Assembly: GCA_033060915.1 (NCBI GenBank)
Contig: CM065378.1
Span: 50,044,001 to 50,108,000 of the forward strand
DNA: 64,000 bases
Origin: Euryodendron excelsum
Taxonomy: Eukaryota > Streptophyta > Magnoliopsida > Ericales > Pentaphylacaceae
Reading direction: 5' to 3'
The position numbers were made by a program, and so were the translations under genes. Shown in pieces: positions 1 through 12,640 of the stretch (positions within the stretch are counted from its first letter, which is position 1; each line of letters starts with the position of its first letter). Below the pieces are notes generated by a model. The model was not told the origin of the DNA. It ran no database searches and was given only the letters and a program-made list of their open reading frames with translations.

Positions 1-686
1 AGCATCCTTAGAAGATAACCAGTTTAATACCAAGAGCCGATGTGGTTTCTAGAGGCAATCAGATGCTTGGGGGCAAAATAGTCATTTTAACTTGATGATC
101 TCAGAATTGATTCAGAACTGACTGGAAGGCACTTGAACATGTCGGATTGTCTTTGGAACAATCTTGGAAAGGTGAAATTACCATTCTGAGAACTTAGGTT
201 CTTTCTCGAAAAGCATACCAGTAGGGCCCAATGGGCAGTTTGGTCATGTTTCACCAGAGTGGGCTAGTAAGCATTGGTGTTAACCCTGGTTTTGAGTATT
301 TCTATCACTCTAATAGGGTGTGACGATTTGGTGTCCAAAGGTATCCCATCCTTCGGTAAATGTATCACTGCCAAAAGGCATATTTGGTCCCATGACATAG
401 GAGTTTTGTTAGCAATTCCCAATGCTGACATGTTTGTGAATGTTTTCGCCACTCTGACGGTTGTGATGTTTTAGAGTGTTTTTGCCACTCTAATGGTGTG
501 CATTCATTTCAAAGACTGTTTAAACTCGAGAAGCTGCTTGATGGTCTTATTGTCTTGGGGCCTTGGTACTTTCCCGATCGACGTGCTGAATAGCGGACAT
601 TCTACATTGGCGGGCTAGCAGGCTCTAGAAGTAAACCGCTCTACCATCTCGGAGACTTGAGTTCCGTCCCGGTAGACAATTGATCT
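1..686 (-). repeat. Family C LTR fragment, entering from left of window
   Basis: This stretch matches, with many substitutions, the part of the family C LTR at about 50694-51372. Shared landmarks are the 'aggggcaaaatggtcattttga' type motif, the 'ccgccactctaacgg' type motif and the 'ctaccatctcgg' block. The similarity stops near 686, about 320 bp before the LTR terminus would be reached, so the copy is truncated. By comparison with the complete copies it belongs to an element on the minus strand. No coding potential is seen. Confidence 0.7.
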
Positions 687-3540
687 GAATGTTAATGTCC
701 TCAATGTTTCATTAAGATTCCTTTGTCAAACCATTGGTTTTGTCATAAACCTGTGATTTAGAAGATGGAGCTTTAAAACCCAAGCCCTTGATTCTTGAAC
801 CTTATTTCACAATATCTTGCTTCAAGTGTTCATAACATCGATTCAAGTAACTATAATCCTAAAACCTAGTTTGTGTATTACAACTCAAGAATATAGTCAA
901 AAACCTCTTGCTTTTAATAGATTAAGATTATAAAGAATCAATAACTTTCAATTTACGAAAAGATTCAAACATTCAAAACCATGGAATCTTAATGATTCAC
1001 TAAGGTTACATCAAGCATCCGTCACAATTGAAGTCTAAGATTAGGTTTAGTGAAACATCACTATGAAGAACATGTTTGAATTCAAGATTGGAATTGCTGA
1101 CAAATTCATAAAGATTGAAAGAAAACATTTACAAGCCTTCCACAACCTTCAAAATCTCATTTCAATTACTCCAAAAATGAACTCTCCTCCTCTAGGGATA
1201 ATTACATGTATTTATATGCTAATATAGAGTCCTAAACCAAAAAGGAAACAACAAAGTTTGAAGCTGGGCCAGGTCATCGTCCGAATGGCCAAAATAGTGT
1301 AATTCTAAATGTCCGAATGATGAGATCTAAAACCCTAGAAAATCTTCGTTAGTCGTCCGAACGGCGTCCAGACGACAAGTGCAGGTCTATAACAATTATT
1401 TGATTATCTAATCATCATCCAAATAGCTGCTTCAGTTGTTAACTTCTGCAATCTTCTCTCCCTGCTGCAACTAATGTCCGAGCGGTGTCTGAACAACCAC
1501 AATAGTGATTTATGCTTTCAGTATATGTTTCAGCTATATTCCTTTGCCTGCAAGGTTTTAATCAATACAATCATCACTTCTAATAATTCATTTAAAAACT
1601 ACCTAATTACTACATATTCTAAGCATAAAAAAACATAAATTGAAGGTTTAAATGACATTTATGAAGTGAAATCGCCCCCCCCCCCCCCCAAAAAAAAAAA
1701 AACTTAAATTTTGCTAGGCGCTAGCAAAACTTCTAATGAAACTACTAGATGAATATAGGATAGATTCTCTTCTTTCGTCAGAGTTCCGGATGCATTTAGC
1801 ACATGCACCAAGCCTTTAAACCGTTAGGTTAACCCAAGTGGATGAGTATAGTCTTGTGAAGGTTTACAGTGATAATACCCACAAACGTTCTTTGCACGAC
1901 TATGTTTTTTTAGAGTAAATAGTAAATAGCACTGCTTGGGAGCAACATGCAATAACTCTCACTTATCCCGTGAGTACTAGTATTAAAACACAACAATGGA
2001 CATATTTCCAGAATTAGTTATGTGACATGTCAGTTATCAATAGCAAAGACACAAAGATTTCAATCCAATGTAGTTTAAAAAATTGAACCATGTAGCTTTG
2101 ACTCAAAACCTCACCTGGACATCACTCCCAAAAACTAAGACTCATAGAGTTCCAGCCATGTTATGCATTTACAGAGTAAATGTAGTGATCAAATAGCACA
2201 ACTTTCTAATTAAAGAATGCACATGAAATAATAGAAGTGAATTGGCATAGCTCTATGAAAGATACTAAACTGCAATAAATCTCCAGAGCATAGATACGGA
2301 ACCCAAGAATGCAATCACCCAAGACTGTACACCTAAGGTCACCAAGGACTTGTTTGGGTTGAAACTTGGCCAAAAGAGAAAGGGTCAGTTGAAACTAAAC
2401 TTCGGAATGTTATCTTTAAGTCGCTCAAGTTCACCACTTTAGTTAGGATACCCAAAAATTTTCCCAATTCATCATTCTTTTTCTTCACTTCCAGATTTCT
2501 TCATCTTTTTTACTCTTTTCTTCTTTTCTTTTGTTCCACGATTCCCATGAAAAGTAAATGTTCCCAAGATTAACAACTTTTTATTTACTGTTGACTCATC
2601 CGAGTATCACATGCATATCTTTTTTCCGTATATACACCACATCTACCCAATTAGTGATCAAGAAGTAAAAGATAACACATTCCAACTCAAATGGGCCTCA
2701 AAGATAGTGCATTATAAATAATTATGTGGCTCAAAAATCAAAGATGGCCTCGGCTCATTCCTAAGACTGTACAGTCTCGAGTTCAAGATAAGAGTTTGAA
2801 TGTATTCATATTCCTTACAACTGAAGGAATCAAATCAAAACCGAAGAATAATAGAGCTACTGAGCAAGTACGAGAAAAAAAATATATAAAGAGTAAGTGT
2901 AAAACATGCCAAGCAAGATAAGGCCCTAATCTCTCAAGGTAAAGTCACCTCTGTTAAAAGACATAATATCCAAACTCCATATAATTGAAATACTAAGTTA
3001 TCAATGCATATTCAACATCCACGTCATTTGAACCAATTCTTAATATGTCCCACAGTTGTATAAAATTTCAGAATATCCGAGAAATTAGTGAAGGTTATTA
3101 CTTATTAGTTCACAACTTAACTGCTTACTATTACCAATGTTAACCCAACACATTCTTTATAGGAATAAGCAATTAAGATTAAGATGTACGAATCACGGAC
3201 CATATACCTATATAACTTTCAAGTTTACCTACTTGAAGCTGTGCTGATATTAAAATTCCAAAATAAACCTAAAACAGATATGAATACCAAAACAAAAGAG
3301 CAGACAAGCCCCCACATCTATATATAATTAAACTAATAATACAAGCACAAGTATCCACAACCTAATGTTTCGAACCGCCACAGTGTGACTAATAATCCGA
3401 GCCACTAAACGTAAATTTATCCAAATATCCTGAACTCCACAATTAATCATCCATCATAGATAAACAAATAAACTACACAGAGTTTTAGATCACTAACGGA
3501 AATGATAAGCACAATGAACTACAAAACAATCTAAACTCCA
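687..3540. other. AT-rich stretch without recognisable gene
   Basis: No open frame of interest and no match to the other repeats in the window were recognised. It contains a C-run followed by an A-run (about 1675-1701) and several repeats of a 'gtccgaacgg' type motif between 1270 and 1490, which look like old repeat sequence. It is probably decayed retroelement or intergenic DNA. Confidence 0.5.
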
Positions 3541-3550
3541 GCTCCACCAT

Positions 3551-4402
3551 CTACTCATCATCCATAGCATCATCATTGTCATCATCCTTTATCTGTCTTG
3601 ACATGTGCTCGAGAATCTCCTCCATCAGCGCTGACTAATGATGCATGATAGTCAATTAGTTCTTCTGAACTGCCTCCACCCTTTTCATCCTCTCAACCAT
3701 ACCTACCTCAAACTCCTTGCACTCCTTCACATGAGCCTCCCACACCTCTTTCAACAATGAGAACTCCCCCTCCAGAGCCGTTTACCTAGCATATTGCCCC
3801 TTAGACCTAGAAATAGTCTTAATGGTGATTTTACCCTTGGATTTTTCTTAGATGGCATTGCTAGGGATTTTAACTTTGGATACCCAGAACAACTTAGTCA
3901 GAAGGCAACCATGTGGGATACTGGCCAAAGGTGATGTGGTTAGCGTATAGGGTGTATAGGTGCATGAACATGTAACGAGACAAATTAATGGTCAAACCTA
4001 TCCTAATAGCCCACAAAAACTGCGCTCGCATCAATGAAATCTCGGCTAAACAGAATGATAAGCTAGGTCCCCCAATGGAGGAATGTATGGCACCTCTAAA
4101 TCCCCCAAATCTGCAGTTGTCTACCTCCGCCTAGTAGAGGCCTTCTCGTAACTAGTCACATGATCTTCTAGGGCCGGTGCCTCATCCTTAACATCCATCT
4201 CTCCCTTAAAAACAGGCTCAACTGGAGGAAAAGGGTCAACTAGATGTATACTCCCCCTTCCATTCTGACTAGAAAGAGTCCTGCCAACTTAACTACGACT
4301 GCCCCTAGAGTGACTAGAATTGTTGACAGAATCCATGTGAGCCCCCTTCCTGGAACAACGCCTCTACTCATAACGATCATCTCCAGCATTTGTCATCTTG
4401 AA
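3551..4402 (-). pseudogene. Decayed PMD-like antisense ORF of a retroelement
   Basis: Read on the minus strand, this is the counterpart of the PMD-like ORF at 44647-45379. The serine-rich start and the motif around IPPLGD are shared, in the same order. Downstream it reads into a stretch resembling the retroelement-associated 'putative plant transposon protein' region (RAQFLWAIRIGLTINL, then HITFGQYPTWLPS). It ends in a charged, coiled-coil-like tail (KEVWEAHVKECKEFE) and an acidic C-terminus DDDNDDAMDDE before TAG at 3553-3551. Several in-frame stops and at least one frameshift are present, so it is dead. It lies antisense within a fragment that would belong to a plus-strand element. Assignment to the PMD/transposon-protein group is by motif resemblance only. 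Confidence 0.5.
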
Positions 4403-5828
4403 AGTCAAATCAAGGTAAAAAGTCTTATTCAAATTCTCAAGGTTTTCGAAACTTTTTCCTTCAAAAAAATCTTACTCAAAGTCAATTCTCAAGGTTTTTA
4501 AAAATTTTCCTTCAAAAGTTTTATTCAAAGTCCGTTTTCAAAAGTCTTTATAAGCTTTCCCTTCAAAAAGTTCTATTTTAAGACCACCCGAGTTTCTAGA
4601 GATCTTCTTTGCCAAAAAAGCCCCACTCACAAAGGTTTTATCTCATTTTTTTTCAAAAATATTCTATTTCAAAAATTTCCAACCCTTTCCTCATTTCAAA
4701 AAATTTTGCTCGAGTTTCTCGAGGTCTTCTCTACCAAAAAGGTCCCACTCAAAAGTTTTATCTCTTTTTTCCTAAAAAAGATTTTATTTCAAAATTTTCC
4801 AACTCTTTCTTCATTTTGAAAAATTTCGACCGAGTTTCTCGAGATCTTCTCTGCCAAAAAGGCCCCATCTTCAAAGGTTTTATCTCTTTTTTCTTAAAAA
4901 AATATTTTAATTTAAAATTTTCTAGCTTCTTTTCCATTTCAAAAAATTTTAGCAAAGTCTTATTTGTAAATGGTCCCTACAACGCCCACAACTTTTTCAT
5001 AAAGCACAAACCGTGCACCCTATAGTATCACAAGTACATGTCATAGATAAACACAAGAGAATCTATGCACAATTTCAAGGTTTTCAAATTTTTTAACAAA
5101 TGTTCTATTTTCTAAAAATTCAAGAGTTTTCAAAATACTCATAGAATCATTCAAAGATACTTTAAATATTTTTTAAAATATTCTCATATTTTTCAACATA
5201 TCAAACACGAACAATTCAATCAATTTTTCTTATTTTTCAATCTTTTGTTTATTTTTTGAAAAATAAAAAATTCTAAAAAGTTTTCAAAAATCACAAAACC
5301 ACTTATGGTTATTTAACACATTTTCTAAGGCACATGGTGCAAAACTCTAGCCAAAAAATACAATACCCAAAGCTATAGGAGTAATTTTTCAATTCTTGCA
5401 GAAACCCTTTTTTATGTAAACATGCAAAACTACTCAAACTCAATCAAAAGAGCATCAAAATGGAAAACCAACATCACCAGAGCATGCAAAATGCATCAAA
5501 ATATCAATTTCGACTATTTGCATGACTCAAATGAAGTTTTACATATCAAGATCAACAAAAAACAAAAAACTCACATCTTGAAGTTTTTCGGCGAAATCTT
5601 CTTCTCTGGTGACTATTTTGGCAACGGTGACCACTTTCGGCAACTCTTTGGTATCCTCTAAACTTACTCCTTCATTGTCCAAGAGTCTTTCCTTGTGAAA
5701 ACTTGAGAAAAGCTCTCAAACCTTTGAATTTCCTCACAAACCTGCAAGCCTCAAATGAGAGGTTGCGCTACTTTTAAAATCCAAGGCCTAGAGCCACTAG
5801 CAGTGGTGTCAAGGCAATTTTATGCTAG
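4403..5828 (-). repeat. Retroelement 3' untranslated segment (leader of antisense ORF)
   Basis: On the minus strand this matches 43080-44640 of the family C element: long runs of 'cttttaaaaga'-type sequence, the block around the phrase 'gcaccatgtgcctta', and near 5770-5805 a degenerate copy of the GGCGCCAC palindrome. It stops abruptly at about 5828, roughly 180 bp before the polypurine tract and LTR would be expected. Phe/Lys-rich open frames at 4609-5025 and 4758-4955 are by-products of the base composition. Confidence 0.6.
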
Positions 5829-6039
5829 GCTTGAACATATGCATTGAACGCCCTAAGCCCTGAGCTCTCAGGCAGACTCTTCCTCTCTCTCTCTCTCTCT
5901 CTTTCTCTCTTGGTTGCCCTTGGTTCTCTTCCCGCCACTCTCCGAGAGACCCGAGCCACGTCGACAACTGCTAGGATTCTCAAACGAACTACATGTAAGT
6001 CAACTCTTGCTTATCGGTTCACCTTTGCCTCAATACTCA
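5829..6039 (+). repeat. 5' LTR remnant of the Tat-type element
   Basis: It aligns with the last part of the 3' LTR (33530-33761): 'gcattgaacgccctaagccc', a CT microsatellite (about 5879-5911), 'gagacccgagccacgtc' and a final ...CA at 6039. All of the upstream LTR is missing; 5828/5829 is a junction with an unrelated minus-strand retroelement fragment. Confidence 0.75.
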
Positions 6040-6067
6040 ATTGGGGGAGACTGGTGCCCGTAACACC
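6040..6067 (+). promoter_or_regulatory. Primer-binding region next to 5' LTR
   Basis: It immediately follows the LTR end and contains TGGTGCCCGTAACACC before the gag ATG. The same leader (ttgggg.agactggtgc) follows the LTR of the nested element at 7377-7410, which supports its role. The tRNA it pairs with was not determined. Confidence 0.5.
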
Positions 6068-6473
6068 ATGGCTTCAAAGAGGGTGCTCTTTCCTGCTCTT
6101 GAAGTAGGCCAAGGATCTCAAGAAACTGATGCAACAACCATGGTGGAAGATCGTCAGGACCCTTCTATCCAAATTCCACCAGCAGTAATGCCTCAGGCAC
6201 AAAATGACCACTTTTAGTCGCTGAACACCAACGTGCTCGCTCTTGTGCAAGCCTAGCAAGCCCTCATTAATTCTATACAAATTATTCAAGTAGGCCACGC
6301 AGGACCTATCCATTCTTAGGTACTTCGTAGTACACTTCTGACGAATTTGGGAGCCACCCCTCAGCATGAAACGACTGATAATGGCACCCCAGGGCATGGC
6401 CAAATGGTCAACCCCAACCTTAACACCAAAAAAACTACTGCTAAACTTCCCCCAAACACTTCAGTTTCACCCC
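6068..6473 (+). pseudogene. gag, N-terminal part (interrupted)
   Basis: The frame from the ATG at 6068 reads MASKRVLFPALEVGQGSQET and continues for 135 codons, with in-frame stops at roughly codons 50, 64 and 81, up to the point where a nested LTR element begins (6474). Position directly after the primer-binding region and a Gln/Pro-rich composition fit a Ty3/gypsy gag N-terminus. The rest of gag lies beyond the insertion at 11062-11481, in a different frame, so at least one frameshift has occurred. No function is expected. Confidence 0.6.
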
Positions 6474-7376
6474 TGTAGGTACCAGGATCTACGTGCCCAT
6501 ATATATCTACGTGGCACTTGGGTCAACATGCCATATCACGTCCACGTGGCAAGCTCCAGGAGTCTCATGCCTCGCCCTCATCCAGGATTGCCCTTATGTG
6601 AAGCTCGTCTTCAATAAGACTCTTCCCTCAAGAAAGCTCTCTATCAGCTAGGATTTCCCTCTGTGCCCTCTCGTTTGGGATCTCACACAGATTGTGGATT
6701 GAAGGCTAGAACCAAAAGGAAATGTTGAGCCACTTGCCTCTCGGGCATGCGAGGATCCGCTCTATTAACTAGCTAAGAGAGAGACATTCTTTCCCTCCGA
6801 ATGCACTCGAGTGCAAGATCTACTCATTAATAAAGGTATCTCATGCATTTAATACCGATTTGACAACATTTAATGCATTGAACATGTGATGCGCCTTGGG
6901 TGGAGGCCTCACATCTGTCACAAACATAGCCCATCCCCCACATCCAATCAAGCATCACTAGCACTGACATCACTGCTCTAGGCCATGGTGATTGCCCTAG
7001 GCTATGATGATAGCCCCAGTCTCATCCACTCAACGATCATCACGTGTCCACCATGTCAGGCCCCACTATAAATAGCTAGCTCATACCAATAGACCACACA
7101 TGATAAAGAGACCACATACTATATATACAACATATATACATCTCTCTAAAGCTCTCCAGAGAAGACATTGGAACTCTTGGGAACTCTCTTGAACACCTTG
7201 CATAAAGAACCATAGACCTCTGCCTCAAGATTGTGAATTTCCATCTCTCTATATTGGTTGCCTTTGATTCTCTCCTTGCCACCTTCGGGAGGCTTGAGCC
7301 ATGTTAGTGCCCACCAAGATTCCCGGAAGGACCCCAAGTCAATCAAGCTTTCCCTCACCAGTCCACTCTATAAACA
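6474..7376 (+). repeat. 5' LTR of nested non-autonomous element
   Basis: It begins TGTAGGTACC and ends ACA. A TATA-like 'actataaatagc' lies at about 7068-7079. It aligns throughout with 9966-10914, with many substitutions and indels, so the insertion is old. Its architecture resembles that of the host LTR at 32377-33761. Confidence 0.7.
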
Positions 7377-9965
7377 ATACTATGTTGGGGAAGACTGGTG
7401 CTCGCAGTTCATGGTACCTCCAAAGGAACGTGGAGCTTAACTTTGTCATAGTTGTTGGAGAGTGCTAAGGGTCCTACCTAGTTATCCTCTTGTTCTCCAT
7501 CGAAGGAGCATGCTTTTCAGCATCTTGATCAGCCAATAGTCACCCTCTCCTCTTATTCTCCATCTAAGGAGCATGCTTTTCAGCACCTTGATTAGCCAAT
7601 CGTCACCCTATCCTCTTGCTCTCCATAATAAGATAAGATCTAAACTCTTTACATACTATAGTTCATCCATGATGTTTTCTCTGTAACAAGATAAGATCAA
7701 ATCTTTACATATTGAAATTTATTCATGCTGCTCCATTATCCCTATGATCTACACTTTATCTCATTTTCTTTTGATCTAGCTTGTAATTTTCATACAATGA
7801 AAATGCTTTCATGGAGGGACTCGAGTTTTTGTCCCATGTGTCTTATAAAGCTTCAATATTCAGTCTTGAGAGTAAAAATTTGCTATAAAAAATTTGTTAA
7901 GTAATATTTTAATCAAACATTAGATGTGTTACATGATTTATTTTAATTTTTTGCTAATCAGGGAGGCTGTCTAAATTTATATGTAGAACATCTATACAAA
8001 ATTGTATTTCTTTTGAGTCCCATCATGTGTCTAGTCAAAAAAAAAAAAGAAGAAGAAGAGTTTCACATACCCTCTGATAAAGGCTATGACTTTTTAATGC
8101 ATTTCATCATTATCAAGTATTTGCCTTCCCAATGTATGGTTGCAGTGCTTTCCCATCACATGCCATGTAGCACATGGTTCCTAACAAAAGGCAATGGCTT
8201 TTCAATACATTTCATCATTATCAAGTCTTTACCATGTCCTTTGATGTCATATTTTATGTAGCAAGTACTTGACTTCACATGGCTTCTTAACCATCATATT
8301 TTCCTTTGTAGTTCCAATGTAATACTGTGATGGCTAACTTCACATTGGTTTCTGACATTTGAAGACTAAACACATACCACCTTTTGAATTATTAACTATA
8401 GGCAGCTCTATTGTCTTAGCATAAATGGAGATCGCAAGCAGTTTTTTTGGTCTTAGCATAAATGGAGATTGCAATTTTATTTTACACAAATATTTATTCT
8501 GACTTGCTGCTGAAATTTCCATTTTCTAAACTAGCCATGGCCCATGGAGGATTGCCACTCTTTATTCAATGCCTACAGGATCCCTACTATAGTTTCTATT
8601 TTCTAACTGAGCCATGGCCTATGGAGGCATCACCCGAGCTCTTCTTTCAGGATTGCCACCCCTATTCAACGCTTACAGCACCCTCGAGAAGTTGAAATTT
8701 TCTTCTCAACATCCTCTAGGCTCCTTGATATCTTGGCAAGATCACAGAGGTCAGATCCCTAATATTCATGATTGCTACTTCATGTTTAACACCTACAACA
8801 CCCTCGAGAAGTTGTAATTTTCCTCTCATCATCGTCCAGGCTCTTTGATATTTTCATAAGATCACAGAAATTAGATCTCCAATCTTCAAGCCATTTAACT
8901 CTTCCCACAATTTACCTAATAGCGCAATGGATAATAAAGTCAAGAGCGGGCCTAATAGTCCTTTCCCTAGCAGTTCCTTTACAGGTTCAGCCTAGTTGCC
9001 TTTTTGCTCACTAGCATGAAGCTAACTAGAGGGCTCACTTATATAGGCTCTGCACCCCATGAGTTCTCCAAAAATTGGCAACCCCCATTTTGCCAAGCTC
9101 TGCGAGGCTCTGTGCCTTACTTGGGCACCTTAGGTTAGCATTGTACAGTTAGCCTCAAGGGTTCACTTATGCAGGCTCTGCACTTTATCTCCTATAGGCT
9201 CTGCTCCTGCCCTTTTACAAGGCTACCCGCCAAATATATTATCAAGCTTTGCGCTTATGTAATAAGGCTCCGTGCCTATCCTATCTAAGTAGGCTCTATG
9301 CCTACCCCTCTTACAGGGCTATGCACCTTCCCCCTTTTTACAACTTATGGCATGCTTGGTGCTTAACCTTTTTTTGCATATTACGGTACGCTCTATGTCT
9401 AACCCTTTTTGTAGGATCGTCTAGTCCTACGTCTAAAACCCTTTTATCAGGATCCTACATCTCCCAATGAACTTAGGCTGAATATTTCTCAGTGAATCGG
9501 GCCACATATGAGCCAAGAACAAACATCTCTTTGGAGCTCGCCCTACTACTTTACAGGAATCTCATAAAGCTCCATCACCACCCTTGCTTAGTACCACATT
9601 ATTTATAAGCTCCCTCCAAGGTCGAGTCTCACCACTTATGGTCTTCTTTAACTTAACTAAGTGCCTATGTGCCTCAGCCTCAAGCGTTATGTGACTCCAT
9701 AAATTCATTCTCAAAGGTCAAAGTCTTATGAAGGCACTCAAAGAACACTAGGAGCTCCACTCTTCCAACATGAGCCTCACACTCCATGACTCAAACTCCA
9801 GCAAAAGACTTCCCTTCAGGGGCAATGCTTGTATTAACACTTATGGGAAACTATTCAGATGGAACCTCTCGTATGTCAAAGTTCTAGCCTCTTGAAAAGA
9901 ATCATCATCAACTAGTATGCACGCGTACTCTCATTTGCTCATAAGAGCACGCGTGTAATCGCTAA

Positions 9966-10914
9966 TGTAGGTACCTAGATCTACATGCCCATATATCTCT
10001 ACGTGGCACTTAGGTCAACATGCCATGTCACCTGGGTCAGCATGCCATGTCATCTATACTTGGCACCTGGGTCAACATGCCATATCACCTCCACATGGCA
10101 AGCTCTAGTAGTCTTACGCCTCACCCTCAACTAGGATAGCCCTTATGTGAAGCTCGCCTTTAGCAAGACTCTCCCTTCAGAAAGGCTCTCCATTAGTGAG
10201 GATTACCCTCCATACCCCCTTTCTCTGGTCTCACACGGATTATAGATTGAAGGCTAGAACCAAAGGAAATTGTTAAGCCACTCGCCCCTTGGGCGTGCGA
10301 GGATCCGTCCTATCAACCAGCTAAAAGAAAGAGCCTTCCCTTCCAGATGCACTCGAGTGCAAGAGCTATGCATTGATGAAGGTATCTCATGCATTTAATA
10401 CAGACTTGAGCACATTTAATGCGTTGAACACGTGGCCCGCCTTGGGTGGAGGAGGCCTCACATCTGTCATAGACATGACCCATGCCACACATCCAATCAG
10501 GCAGCTCTGGCACTGACATTGCTGCCCTACGTCATGATGATAGCCCTATGCCATGATGATAGCCCCAGCTCATCCACTCAGCCATCGCATATGCCCACCA
10601 TGTCAGCTCCTTCCCCATTATAAATAGTTGGCTTATACCAACCACATAATATATATATATATAATATATCTCTCTAAAACTCTCTGGAAAAACACTAAAA
10701 ATCTTGAGAACTCTCTTAATTACCTTGCATACCCCTTGCATAAATAATCATGGCCCTTTGTCTCAGGATTATGATTCTCTATCACGCTCTCTTGGCTACC
10801 TTTGGTTCTCTTGTCGCCGCCTTCGGGAGGCTTGAGCCACATCAGTGCCCAGCAGGATTCCTGAAAATACCCCAGGTCAGTCAACCTTTCCCTCACCGGT
10901 CCACTCTATAGACA
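9966..10914 (+). repeat. 3' LTR of nested non-autonomous element
   Basis: It begins TGTAGGTACC and ends GACA, with 'attataaatagt' at about 10617-10628 as the TATA-like site. It includes an AT dinucleotide run near 10650-10665. It is the partner of 6474-7376. Confidence 0.7.
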
Positions 10915-11061
10915 CTTCCTTAATTCCATGCTCACAGCCTCTCCGGTTGAAGAGCATGTGCGCCTTGTTCTCTGGCAAGAAGAAGGTCCCCCCCCCCTTC
11001 CAACCTTGATCTTGACTTGTGCCCTTCTTATGCTGCATCCATATAATCCCTCCCCTACCCA

Positions 11062-11481
11062 AAAAAATACCTCACTCCCAAGTTCACTTGGTTTGACGGG
11101 AGAGGAGGTAACGCCAAAGAATATGTAACTTAGTTTGTTAATTCTGTAGGCATTTACAATGCTAATCTCAAATTACACCAAAGGGAGTTCTCCAAATCGT
11201 TGTCTTATCAAGCATACACTTGGTACGCCAACCTCCTAGTTGGTTCCATCACTTCTTAGGAGGATATGGTTTCCAAGTTCATCTCCAAGTTCTTCAACGT
11301 AGAGGAGCGCCTCACTAGCTTTCACCTAATCAAAGAAACCCAGACTGATGGGGAGGACTTGCTGGTATATATCAAGTGCTTCAAAGAAAAGGCTATAGAC
11401 TTGCAAGTCCTATCACCGAGAAATAATTGGTCAACATCTACATCGAAGGCATGCAACATCATTATAAGATTCGTATGGTAA
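11062..11481 (+). pseudogene. gag core (retrotransposon gag domain), broken
   Basis: The frame reads KYLTPKFTWFDGRGGNAKEY, then HQREFSKSLSYQAYTWYANL and EDMVSKFISKFFNVEE, the typical plant Ty3/gypsy gag pattern (the W-F-D-G opening and the 'A..WY..L' and 'F...F' blocks). In-frame TAG codons fall in the VT*FVN stretch (11131-11133) and in TS*EDM (about 11257). This is the capsid-like part of gag, continuing from 6068-6473 after the nested insertion. A C-run at about 10989-10998 upstream may mark one of the frame losses. Confidence 0.75.
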
Positions 11482-12239
11482 ATCTTTACTTCATCAATTT
11501 CCCAGGCTTATGTGTCGTAGCTCGCAAGCTACTGGGTCTGCTCCCCGTTATGCTTCAACCTCGTGGAGAAATGGCATATGCAGACCAATAGTCTATGCTG
11601 AAAAATCCACCAGTTAAAACAGCATTGTAGGTAGGTGACTTCCTCCACCCCTTTTGATTTTAGTCAAGACTGTTGATGCTCTCCTAAAAACCTGGGTTGT
11701 TGATGGTGTGATCGTCCTACCTGAAGTAAAGGTTTTGCCTATTGAATGGGAGAAGTCTAGACCCAATTATTGCAGTTATCACTGAGTCACTTCTCATTCC
11801 ACCAAAGATCGTTGGACCCTCAGAAACATCTTCCTCAAGTGAAAGTAGGAGAACACCTTGCAACTGCCAAATACTGACGTACTCCAGGATCCCCTCCCAA
11901 AGCACATGGATAGAGGAAAGGATGTTATGATGGTCTCTTACCACAATGAGTTGAAAGATTATTTAGTTTGCCGCATCATCGTGCCCACACCCAAAGATCC
12001 TGATTTTGAATATTATCGTGCCTCCACACTCCAATCTACCACTAAGTTCAAGCATTTCTTTAACCAGTTTGGGCTCTCCCCCCACACTTGCTATGAAGCT
12101 ACAAAGGCAATCCTCCACCTCGTTGATGCAAATGGTGAGCCTTACATGGAAGTTAAGGTTCAGTCTAGTGCACTTTCAAAGAACACCACCTTACCATCAC
12201 CATTTCTGAAGCAAATCATATGTATCCTTACCCTCACAA

Positions 12240-12640
12240 CATGCCCCTTTATATCCTTGTGATGTTCCGAGAAATGGAGATCCAGAGAGGTTTCATAGAT
12301 TGTGGAGCCTCAATCATATCCTTTTTTATTCTACATTCCAGGCCATTGGTCTCCCTGAATAACGACTAGTTCACGAACCTATTGATATCCAATGGTTTGG
12401 TAGTCAGTCTCATCGTTCAATCAGGTACACCAGGATCAACCTTAAAGTTGGTCCCATCCATTCTTGCACCAAGTTCCATGTCTTTAACATAGATCCTAGC
12501 TATCATATCATGCTGGGCGGACTTGGTTGCATAGGTGTGGAGCCATTCCCTCCATTTACCACCAATGTATGAAAGCAATTTGGAACAATGAGGTTGTCAC
12601 CATCCCAGCCTCCAATCACTCCTTCAAATAGTAGAATCCT
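12240..12640 (+). pseudogene. Retroviral-type aspartic protease, broken
   Basis: It reads RGFIDCGASIISFF, with the catalytic Asp codon at 12298-12300 in a D-C-G-A-S version of the usual D-[ST]-G-[AS] motif. The second conserved block, normally around a LLGRPW-type motif, is present but damaged (SYHIMLGGLGC at about 12500). Frame changes and stops occur between and after these blocks. It sits between gag and RT as expected for gypsy pol. The family A solo LTR inserted shortly downstream at 12700. Confidence 0.65.

Larger units (their letters stand above)
6474..10914 (+). mobile_element. Non-autonomous LTR retroelement nested in gag
   Basis: It is bounded by two related LTRs (6474-7376 and 9966-10914), both starting TGTAGGTACC and ending ..ACA. 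The 2.6-kb interior has no gag or pol. It starts with the same primer-binding leader as the host element, then holds a 71-bp tandem duplication (about 7490-7615), the phrase 'catttcatcattatcaagt' twice (about 8100, 8210) and a degenerate tandem run of 'aggctctgcgcctaccc'-like units (about 9020-9340). No convincing 5-bp duplication flanks it and no clear polypurine tract precedes the second LTR, so the boundaries rest on LTR alignment and on gag resuming afterwards. Confidence 0.65.

Noticed and set aside
4609..5025. 138-codon Phe/Ser/Lys-rich frame
   Set aside because: Low-complexity by-product of the T-rich retroelement segment; the other strand is equally open.
6469..10919. 5-bp target duplication for the nested element in gag
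   Set aside because: ACCCC and CTTCC agree at only two of five positions.
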